Below, in pieces: positions 56,091-64,000 of a stretch of DNA of 64,000 nucleotides. Made by a program: the position numbers and the translations under genes. Within the stretch, counting starts at the first letter, position 1. Each line of letters begins with the position of its first letter. Below the pieces are notes generated by a model, which saw only the letters and a program-made list of their open reading frames with translations, was not told the origin of the DNA and ran no database searches. The DNA is from Apoda limacodes (Eukaryota; Arthropoda; Insecta; Lepidoptera; Limacodidae): NCBI GenBank assembly GCA_946406115.1, contig OX291545.1:29135153-29199152 (forward strand), in the 5' to 3' direction.

Positions 56091-56890
56091 CCTTTTTAGA
56101 CTTGGCGGTCTTCTTCCGCTATTTGCCCTTTTTGTCCCCAGGCCAACCACTTCGAAGCCTTCGTCGTCCTCATTTGAGGACAACGCCGACTCAGCGGACA
56201 TTACGGCTGCCGGGGACAAGGGTGCAGTTTCGGAGGTTGCGGGGGACGGGGTAGCGAGTGACCGAGAAAGGTACCTAACACCTACTCCTACGGCCGGGGT
56301 TACGTTGTCACCGTTAGGTTTCCCCCCGAGCAACGAGACGTTTATGAATAAGAAACGTTTAGGTAGACCGCAACTCTGAAAAGAGCTGTACGATCTCACC
56401 CACCAGCCCTTGAGCGGTCGGAACTGGATTTCTACAAACTAGACGCAATCGATACTTAAAACGCGAGAATGCGCGGAGTGGCGAATCGCTGAGGCGGAAA
56501 TACTACACTAGCGATCTACCCAAAGCCGGACTCAGGCCGGTCGAACCAGCGTCAGTCAAAGAGCCAAGCGAGGGTCACCACTATGCTTAGTAGTTCCGCG
56601 ACTACGAGAACACACACTCACACACAAAAACACACAGTATCGCTTCGTTAAACTTCGCGTTATGGGCGCGTTGAAAAGCGCGAATGTACGCTCACAGCGG
56701 GCCGAAAAGCAATTTCCCAGCCAATACACACAACCGAGCAGCGCTCAACACTCAGGCCGATTTTCCAAGAATTGCGGGCAATAATCCAAACAACAATTCG
56801 AGGTAGTCAGCGCTGAGGCAAAACACCACACAGGAATGCGCACCAGCTGAGTCACCACTGCACGGAGCACTTTATTCGATATAAAACATT
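56091..56890 (-). mobile_element. LINE 5' UTR and start of ORF1, fused to the RT fragment
   Basis: A GC-rich 800-bp block. On the minus strand a long untranslated leader (from about 56890) is followed by an ORF1 start at ATG 56201 reading MSAESALSSNEDDEGFEVVG, with serine-, glutamate- and lysine-rich text after it, as in Jockey-type ORF1 (nucleic-acid chaperone) proteins. The frame runs on through KRLCPADAYEP into the family-A RT text at 56090, where it loses meaning. Whether leader and RT derive from one element (internal deletion) or two is not shown by the sequence. Confidence 0.6.
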
Positions 56891-58135
56891 TTCTCCCAAA
56901 CCCAATCTATTAACTTTTAAAGATCATTTTTCTTTTGAGACTGATGAGTCTTGATGTCCCGTAGTACCGGCGCATCTCGGTACAAAAATATGTATAAATA
57001 GGAGGTATAGTTTCTATTGCTGATCACAGTAAGGATTTCTTTCGTTTTGCGCGTGACTCGCATCCTCACCAGCGCTGCTGTCACCGTTCATATTGCGTGC
57101 ACTCGCCGTGGTCTCTCGTAGCGCACTGAATAGATTTGCTTGGCAAGCATCTCCTACACGATTAAGTATTTTGGACAAGCATTTTAAAATATAAATTTTG
57201 ATCAAACATTGGCATCATTTAGTCCATTTGTCAAGCATTTCATTAATGATCGAAAATGCTTGCCAAGTGTAAAAAGATTAACGGGCTTGGCAATCGTTTT
57301 GATGGTCTTCATAGACAAGCACATCAAGCATTTGTTAAACGATCAAAATTGCTTGCAAACTGAGAAAGTATCACGGCAAGCAATCAATGGCAAGCAGTTT
57401 TGATCGTCTAGGAAGCCTATTAAGTTAGTAATTGTCAGTTAATTTCCAATAGGCTCACTGTGTTTGTACTACCAAAACCACTCTGTGCGTGCTGCAGAGG
57501 TAAAATTCATCCATCCGTCCATATTTGGGTTACAGAAATACGCGTGAGAATCAACCTTATCGGTCAAGTAGATTCAAAACAACTTGGCTGTGATAGACAG
57601 ACATACAGCCACACGAGTGATCCTATAGGTGTTTCGCTGTTTTGTCACGTGAAAAAACCCTCAAAAAGAAGGTATTTTTTCAAGTATGGGTATTATTATT
57701 TTATACGTTTATCCCTCGTCTGGCACCAACTTTTTGAATATATTTTCATTTTTTTTCATCTAATTTTATATTTACAATCAAGTTTAATTCAATATATATG
57801 AACGAACAATCTTTTGTAGCAAACATAAACAAGTACCTAATTTCGCTAGCTTGTTTACAAATTGTTTATAATTTGTAAACGTTACGCGCAGTAAATAAAC
57901 AAAATATTTCGGCACGTAGCGTTCCGATTAGTATTTACGCAGCGATTTTTACTTAATAAAACGAAAAGCAATGTCTATTTTGTAACGTACTGCCCTAATT
58001 TATTTAGGGTTCCGTAGCCAGATATCAAAACTGGAACCCCTCGTCATGTCGATCTGTCCGTTCGTTCATATGACACAGCCTTATTTTTCCATCGATTCTA
58101 ATGAAATTTTCAGAAACTGCCTCAATATTAACCAG
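56891..58135. other. Intergenic with CAAGCA motif array
   Basis: 57138-57412 contains about ten words of the type (T)TGnCAAGCA or TGCTTGCC, in both orientations, interspersed with GATCAAAA (listed in findings). 57000-57135 and 57420-58130 have no supported exon. 58005-58075 is a retroelement tail (TTAGGGTTCCGTAGCCAGAT, ctgtccgttcgttcatatgacac). Confidence 0.35.
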
Positions 58136-58139
58136 TTTA

Positions 58140-59436
58140 CAATGATGTAGGTACTAGCTTTTCGCCCGCGGCTTCGCTCACAATGACTTTAAGATTTGCA
58201 GAGTTCGCATAGTGTAAAGTGTACCACCTTTTACTTCCATAGTATAAATTTCAAAAGTGCAGACAAAACCTACAGTAAAATTAATCTCTTCTTGAAATGT
58301 ATAATTTCTGAGGGATATAAGCAAAGCATAATATCAATGAATACAAACTTTGCGATACATACACAGCCCTTTCACGCCTTTTGAAAAATCCCTTTCGGGT
58401 CCATATAAATCACTCCCTATTGAATATTCCATATCAATTTGCTTTACAAGCCTACTCTTTCCCGCCACGTATGAAAACGTTGCTAAACGCTTGTGACCGT
58501 TCAATTATTTTGCTACGCATCTACACGCGGCTCACGCGCGGGTTTCAAAAAAATGAAACAATGTCTACAATATAATCATAACTCCTTCAAATTTCAAGTG
58601 CTTCAAAGTTAGTGCTTTTCTTCCACACAAACTTTGCCATCTCCTTTCTCACCTGATGGGTTAAATTTTTAAAAATCCTCAAAACACATTTTGCATTTAT
58701 TATGTTAAAAAGCATGTATACGAAGAATTTTAAGTAAATTTGATCATAAAAATATTATTTTCAACACAAAAGCTTTTTCCACTTACGCTTAATTTTTGGA
58801 AAATTCGAAAAACATAGTTTTATTCAGTGTGTTGAGAAGCATATACGTGAACATGATGTTCCAAGTCAAGTGACTACAGAAAATTGACTATAAACTTTAC
58901 AAATTTTGCCAACGCCATTGGGGTTAAATTTTAACCACGAAACAATTGTTTCATTTATTAAATTGTTGTTAAATATCATGTACATGTACTATGTATGGCA
59001 TGTAAAATTAAGTAATATATACGTCATTTGTCGTGCTAAAGAGCCTTGATACGAAGTTTTCTTGTAAGTTAGAACGGGAAAATAAAATTTCCCAATTGCA
59101 TACAAACTTTGGAGATTGAATTGGTTTTGGTGGTGTCACGAACACCTCAATAATGTTACGTTCATTAACTGATTAAAAATTGCATATATTCTAAGTTTGA
59201 TGTCAACTAAGCAAAGAAATATTTTATCTCATACAAACTTTGTCACCTCCTTTTTAGGGGCTGAATTTTAAAATTTCCTTCAAATATGCACTTTATTGAT
59301 TGTTTTGAGTTCATTACATAGTACCAAGACCAGGATTAATTTGACTATAAAAATATTATTTACCCATCAAATCTAAAAAAAATGGCATGAATGAAAAGGA
59401 AAAAAGTTTTTACAGCGCAGCGGCTACTCCATCCAC
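58140..59436 (+). repeat. Array of diverged ~150-250-bp repeat units
   Basis: Opens with tagcttttcgcccgcggcttcgctcac, then recurring, diverged units each led by c-a-tACAAACTTTG(C/T)CAnCTCCTTT and followed by 'GGGgTtaAATTTTaAAAAT..' and 'aTTttGTTgaaaagcATgtataC' text (58623, 59243; again at 60774 and 63510, and at 8640). The family-A LINE at 59440 has inserted into this array. No gene. Confidence 0.55.
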
Positions 59437-59439
59437 ATA

Positions 59440-60555
59440 TTTTTTTTGCAACAACAGGGGTCTTCACGCCAATCTTAACGCAGTCCACCACTATCTTGAG
59501 ACTGCACCGCCCACCATTATTTTTCTAACGGAGACGTAGATATCCTGCCCGGCTAAGCCATCATACCTAAATAATCCCGGCTACAAACTTGAGCACAATT
59601 TTATGCCACTCGTTGTTACCACCAATGCGAAAGATTGATAGTGACTTGGCCCATAGTGCAAAAGAGAAATCCGATCTACTGGGCAGTCTCTTTGCCACTA
59701 ACTCGAATCGCTATCGCTAGACGTTCATAAGTCGAGTGGGCCAGACGGTATACCAGCAATGGTGCTTAAACAGTGTGCTCCTGAGTTATTTCCTTTACTT
59801 ACGCACCTCTTCGCGCTTTTCTATCACACTAGGCAATTTTCGTCTTGATGGAAGACTGCAAATGTGCACCTGGTGCCCAAAAAGGGCGATAGATCAGATC
59901 CATCGAATTATAGGCCTATCGCTATAACCTCCCACTTCGCCAAGGATATGGAGCGTGTGATCAACACACAGCTTCTAAGACACCAAGAAAAACACGACTT
60001 GGTCAGTGACCGTCAATATATCTTTCGCCACAGTCACTCGACTGTTGACCTTCTAGCGTATCTAACACTCCGATGGGCACCAGCCATTAAGAGTCAGGTG
60101 GAGGCATTGGCATAACGCCTGGACATAGCGAAGGCGTTCCATCGGGTCTGGCACCGGGGTCTTCTATCGAAGTTTCCATCTTACTGAGTGCCCGAGGGTT
60201 TGTGCAAATGGGTGGCTAGCTTTTTCACCTTCACCCACCCACAAGTCTCCATCTCCAAGAGCAGTGGGATGCTTGGTGTTGACATACATACATCTCCAGC
60301 GATGTTTAGTTCCGATATCATTTGCGAAACAAGGTGAAGCTGGCGTCCAAAAAACTTGATGTTCTCAACAGAGCGAAGCAGCACTTCAAGCCGGGCCAAA
60401 GGTTGCTGCTTTACAAGTCGCAAGTTCGGCCCCCTATGAAGTACTGCTGCAATCTCTGGGCGGGTGCACCCGGATACTAGCTTGGCCCTTTTGACATTTT
60501 GACTCGGTTCAACGACGGCTGTGAGAATTGTTGACGATCCCAAACTCTCTAAGGG
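59440..60555 (+). mobile_element. LINE family A, twice internally deleted copy
   Basis: Plus strand. Starts with the endonuclease N-terminus (NNRGLHANLNAVHHYLETAP, IIFLTET), missing from all other copies here. It jumps at about 59622 (near accaccaatgcgaaag) to the RT fingers (SGPDGIPAMVLKQ-like, DPSNYRPIAITSHFAKDMER, then a degraded motif A) up to about 60222 ('gtggctagcttttt'), and jumps again to the C-terminal part beginning CATCTCCAAGAGCAGTGGGA and running to about 60555, where it is cut. Motifs B and YADD are deleted; no 3' tail. Confidence 0.85.
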
Positions 60556-60559
60556 GCCT

Positions 60560-61240
60560 GAAACACGTGATTCTCTATATGCATACAAAGTGTATATCCA
60601 ATTTTCTTGTTATTATTTACAAAAATAAATGGATTTCTACACAAAGTTTTATCCCCTATTTCAACCACTGTAGAATGATTTTCCAAAAGCAGTGAAATAT
60701 ATCATTCTTGGTTTTTACTCAGAAATTCAAATACCAAGTTTAATACATTTGGTTTTCATAATGAAGGTTTTTCATACAAACTTCGAACCGCTATTTCACC
60801 CCCCTAATAGTCGGATTTTGCAAATCGCTCTTAATCGAAATCTTCAATATATAACAAACTCATTCTCCAAATTTCAAATTGCATTCCTTAGCGGTTTGAG
60901 CTGGGCGGTGATGAGCCAGTTAGGATATTGCCTTTAATATATATGCCTAGATTGAAATCAAATTAAACATTTTTAAGGATCTCTAATAATATATGTATTT
61001 AATAATAGATATCAAACTGAGTGATATCTAACATTTTTTTCGCAACAAGCATTGTGGGCCGTGTTATTAAAATTATTCTGAGATTTTGAATATTTTTTTC
61101 TCAATATACATATTGCGAGCTATTTGGTTTATTTAGTTATAAAATTGCCCTTTCTAACTAGTTTTCAAAGAAAATTATTTTAAACTAAATCGGTTTCCAA
61201 GTTTGCCGATATACACTTGGGTAGTTTTTTTATTTGATTC
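60560..61240. repeat. Continuation of the diverged repeat array
   Basis: Unit starts at 60774 (catACAAACTTcGaACCgCtatTTC) and a following AT-rich stretch match the style of 58140-59436. Nothing coding; the open frame 60692-60937 is repeat-derived. Confidence 0.4.
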
Positions 61241-61244
61241 CCTC

Positions 61245-61450
61245 GCAACCTAGTTGTGGTCGACTGCTGTGCAGAGGGTGTGGGTTCGATTCCCGCACTG
61301 GGCAATCTGGGTGTATTTATGTATGATATGTATGTATTTACAAAAATAATATGTATATGTATTTGTATCCGTTATCTGGTCACCATAACACAAGCTCTGC
61401 TTACTTTGGGGCCAGATGGCGCTGTGTGTGTAATGTCCAAAAATATTTAT
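61245..61450 (+). repeat. tRNA-derived SINE
   Basis: B-box GGTTCGATTCC at 61283-61293 after a tRNA-like head (cctagttgTGGTCGACTGC), then the body with GTATTTGTATCCGTTATCTGG, TTGGGGCCAGATGGCGCTGT and GTGTGTAATGTCCaaaaATA, a lepidopteran SINE body I recognise. It ends in TTTATTTATT. Confidence 0.7.
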
Positions 61451-61608
61451 TTATTCGTGTTCGCGTATTCATCAAAAGACCTATGAGAAAAAATCGTCTC
61501 GAAACGCGTCCGCTAGAGGCCGCTCCTTCATTTCCATACATGCTTTTTGCTGACGCAATCCCGTTAAAAGCTCACACTAGGCACACTGTTAAGCTCCAAC
61601 TTTTTATA

Positions 61609-61870
61609 CATAATGCTACTAGCCCGTCCATTAACCTCTTTTCATACATAATGCTACTAGCCCGTCCATTAACCTCTTTTCATACATAATGCTACTAGCC
61701 CGTCCATTAACCTCTTTTCATACATAATGCTACTAGCCCGTCCATTAACCTCTATTCATACATAATGCTACTAGCCCGTCCATTAACCTCTTTTCATACA
61801 TAATGCTACTAGCCCGTCCATTAACCTCTTTTCATACATAATGCTACTAGCCCGTCCATTAACCTCTTTT
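61609..61870. repeat. 38-bp minisatellite, seven units
   Basis: Head-to-tail units starting at 61609, 61647, 61685, 61723, 61761, 61799 and 61837, each CATAATGCTACTAGCCCGTC + CATTAACCTCTTTTCATA (the last lacks 4 bases). They are identical except one T-to-A in unit 4 (CTCTATTC, at 61752). The unit length is not a multiple of three and no frame stays open, so it is not coding. Near-perfect identity shows recent expansion. Confidence 0.95.
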
Positions 61871-61989
61871 CTTATTCCATCTGATTTTCAAGATTTTTGA
61901 AAATGTTAAAAACAGTTTTTAAATAGTAATTGAAGCAATTAATCAAAATGTATAAAGCTATGTCTACCTGTAATGATGTACCTTTTTAA

Positions 61990-62281
61990 TAATCGCACCG
62001 CTCGCCATTGGCAGAGAATTCATCCTCACACCTTAGAAACTAAATCTTCACGTATAGTGCGGTTTCAGAGAAACTTGCTCCGAACGAGCGAACGCTTGGG
62101 TTGTGGAATGAGCTCATGCCATGGTTTTCACTAAGGACTACAGTATGGGGTTCTTCAAGAGGTTATTAGATATTTGAAGGGTCGGCAAAGCGCGAATGAT
62201 GCCCCAGGTGTTGCAAGCGTCCATAGGCTGCGGTAACCGCTTAGGCGGACCGCAAGCTTGTTTGCCACCGTAGTGGTATAA
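61990..62281 (+). mobile_element. LINE family A, 3' end copy
   Basis: From the HRSPLAENSSSHLRN-like region (CGCACCGCTCGCCATTGGC) through GTGCGGTTTCAGAGAAACTT and TGTGGAATGAGCTCATGCC to the full family tail (GGGTCGGCAAAGCGCGAATG, GCGGACCGCAAGCTTGTTTG, CCACCGTAGTGGTATAagaaaa). Frameshifted; the 'ccatca' before GGCGGACC is lost. Confidence 0.85.
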
Positions 62282-62289
62282 GAAAACCT

Positions 62290-63740
62290 TTCAAATAATG
62301 AAAAAATCTGCAAATATCTGTAATGATTCCTGTAATATGAACAAAATTACAAAATGAACTGTCTTTATATTTTAAAACCATAATCGATTCTCAATATAAT
62401 TTAAAAATTGACACTAAGAAATTTCCACAAAAGGTCATGCTTTCTGTTGTCATTATGCTAATCTGCTATTAATTATTAACTTGTTATAATAACATTGATA
62501 ACTGAACATTAATTTGTATGATTATAATATTACTAGTCCACGTGGAGTTTTGAGAATAAAAGAGAGCTTAAAAAATGGTTTATGATTTTACTTGCAATAA
62601 AAAAAGTAAAAAAGTTTTTTTTAAAAACTTGCTTTTCTTAAAACATTAGAATCATATAAAAAATTCAGTCTAACCAAAAATTGTACTAAAAAGTAAAGAA
62701 TATTTTTTCAAAATGAATATAATTTTTTTTATATCCATCCATTTTATATTTTATACTTTTTAGTGATAATTTTATTCAATTTTTATAGCTTATCGCCCAA
62801 GTTTCATTAGTTGGGTGACGAGAACTTGTAAAACGATATTATGTGCAATATAAATTAGTAATTAAATTTTCACTTAATTATTCACGTTCCATCCTATTGT
62901 CCACCTTCAGGGCATTTCCTTTATATGCCAAGAGGTGATAACATCAAAATGAACATCAAATTCGTGATCTGCGACCCTCAAACCCCCGGATACCCATTTT
63001 GAAGATTTTTAATTTTTCACCTCCACCTCTAGGTTGTAACCCTGGTACAACTCTGGGAAGGGGTTGTTGGTCAAAGTAACTGTGGAATATTGTATTGTCA
63101 TCCGAACTTGTAAGTATGCAAAATTTCATCGAAGAGTCATAACAAGAAGTATGTTTAATTAAGCTTGCAAGGTTCCACCACAAGATGGAAGGAAAAAAAA
63201 CGAAGGAAAAAAACGAAAAAGGAAGCATTGTGAGTTAAATAAAAGTAAAATATCGGATTTTAAATTTAATTAAATTTCCATCACCTCCTTTGCCTTTTAG
63301 TGTATTCTAAAAACAGTGAAATACGTCAATTATAATTTTTAACATAAAGGCCAAATACGATTTTTTGTTATTTAACTTCGAAAATGACGAGTTTCCAACC
63401 CTCAATCTTAGGGGATGTATTTTGCAAGATTCTTTTTACCGCTCGTCCTTATAACAGAAACTTTGTGCAAAATTTCAAGTCTCTTGACTCTTGACTTGAT
63501 ATTAAAATTCTCATACAAAACCTTTTTGCCCTCTAGGTTATGATTTGTGTATTACCTTTATTTATAACCTTAAGGCCAAACACCATTTTTTTACACTTTA
63601 TATTCCGTACAAAATTCCAAGCCCTATTTGACGCAATTATGGGATGATTTAATTATCTTAGGCTGTGCGTTAATATATCATTTAGTCACTCAAATTACTC
63701 TTGTTAATAAATATAGATCAAGAAATCTGAAATGACGGCA
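62290..63740. other. AT-rich, repeat-like, no gene
   Basis: 62300-62880 is very AT-rich with A-runs. 63240-63640 carries diverged units of the array seen at 58-59 kb (aATTTCCATCACCTCCTTTGCCtTTTAG and cataCAAAACCTTTTTGCCCTCTAGG). The minus frame 62956-63228 is repeat-like with no motif. Confidence 0.35.
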
Positions 63741-63744
63741 TAAC

Positions 63745-64000
63745 AATTTAGCCTAATTTTACTTCAGAGCCATTGGATTTTACTTCATTGATTTGAACCT
63801 TCTGCATTCTACTACTCAAATATGAGCGGATAAGCTCAAGAGCCAAATCTGCAATACCATAAAGACTAGTTTCCGTATAAGAGTTTCATGTTGCACGCAG
63901 TCGAATGCCTTTGATAGATCACAGAAGATAGCAATAGCATTTTGTGACTGTTCCCAAGATGCAAATATATGCTGTATAAGGGCAACACCTGCGTCAGTTG
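63745..64000 (-). pseudogene. Non-LTR reverse transcriptase fragment, runs off the window
   Basis: Minus strand from the edge: TDAGVALIQHIFASWEQSQN, then AIAIFCDLSKAFDCVQHETL, where FCDLSKAFDCV is RT motif A with its catalytic Asp, then IRKLVFMVLQIWLL and SYLSSRMQKVQINEVKSNGS EVKLG in a neighbouring frame. It is a different LINE from families A and B. There is a frameshift after about 63860, and the sequence ends before motif B. Confidence 0.75.

Noticed and set aside
61609..61870. CRISPR-like array
   Set aside because: Units are directly adjacent with no variable spacers, and the genome is eukaryotic; it is a minisatellite.

Overview
The window looks like nuclear DNA of an insect, most probably a moth or butterfly. 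It is AT-rich, has spliced genes with short coding exons, and is crowded with decayed transposable elements: Jockey/CR1-type LINEs, Tc1, PIF/Harbinger, Ty3/gypsy, tRNA- and 5S-derived SINEs, and dispersed tails of kinds I associate with lepidopteran genomes. No prokaryotic operon structure is visible. The order-level assignment is inference from repeat style; the species cannot be named.

The only host genes I can support well are three members of one family, the AIG1/ADTRP (FAR-17a/AIG1-like) multi-pass membrane hydrolases. Gene A (minus) shows only its first exon (3747-3899). Gene B (minus) has exon 1 at 31482-31631 and exon 2 at 23799-24359 and would encode 236 residues. Gene C (plus) has exon 1 at 51867-52019 and exon 2 at 53749-54282 and would encode 228 residues. 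All three first exons code for 50 or 51 residues and end in the same phase-0 donor four residues after the predicted catalytic threonine. In B and C, exon 2 carries the invariant PFWxNHxxHTS block with the second catalytic residue, histidine 130. This is an old local duplication. The introns of B and C were later filled by mobile elements (7.1 kb and 1.7 kb).

Layout: 1-3.7 kb Tc1 and LINE remnants; 3.7-3.9 kb gene A exon 1; 4-9 kb diffuse repeats; 8.9-11 kb a short inverted-terminal element, a 16-bp minisatellite and a 5S-derived SINE; 12-16 kb possible gag and PIN-like ORF remnants; 16.2-17.1 kb a GC-rich patch and one candidate exon; 17.3-20 kb the longest copy of the dominant LINE (here 'LINE family A'); 21.3-23 kb a second Jockey-type LINE ('family B'); 23.8-31.6 kb gene B with its intronic elements; 33-35 kb a 5S-SINE dimer and a MITE with TTAA flanks; 36.9-40 kb two family-A copies fused head-to-head; 40-43.5 kb repeats; 43.5-45.7 kb a PIF/Harbinger element; 46-51.6 kb repeats and a hairpin; 51.9-54.3 kb gene C; 55.2-56.9 kb an internally deleted family-A copy fused to a LINE 5' region; 57-63.7 kb motif arrays, SINE, 38-bp minisatellite and LINE tails; 63.7-64 kb another LINE reverse transcriptase running off the edge.

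No mobile-element ORF seen here is intact. Functional claims for the three host genes rest on sequence motifs and collinearity only; splice sites are predicted by eye, without transcripts.
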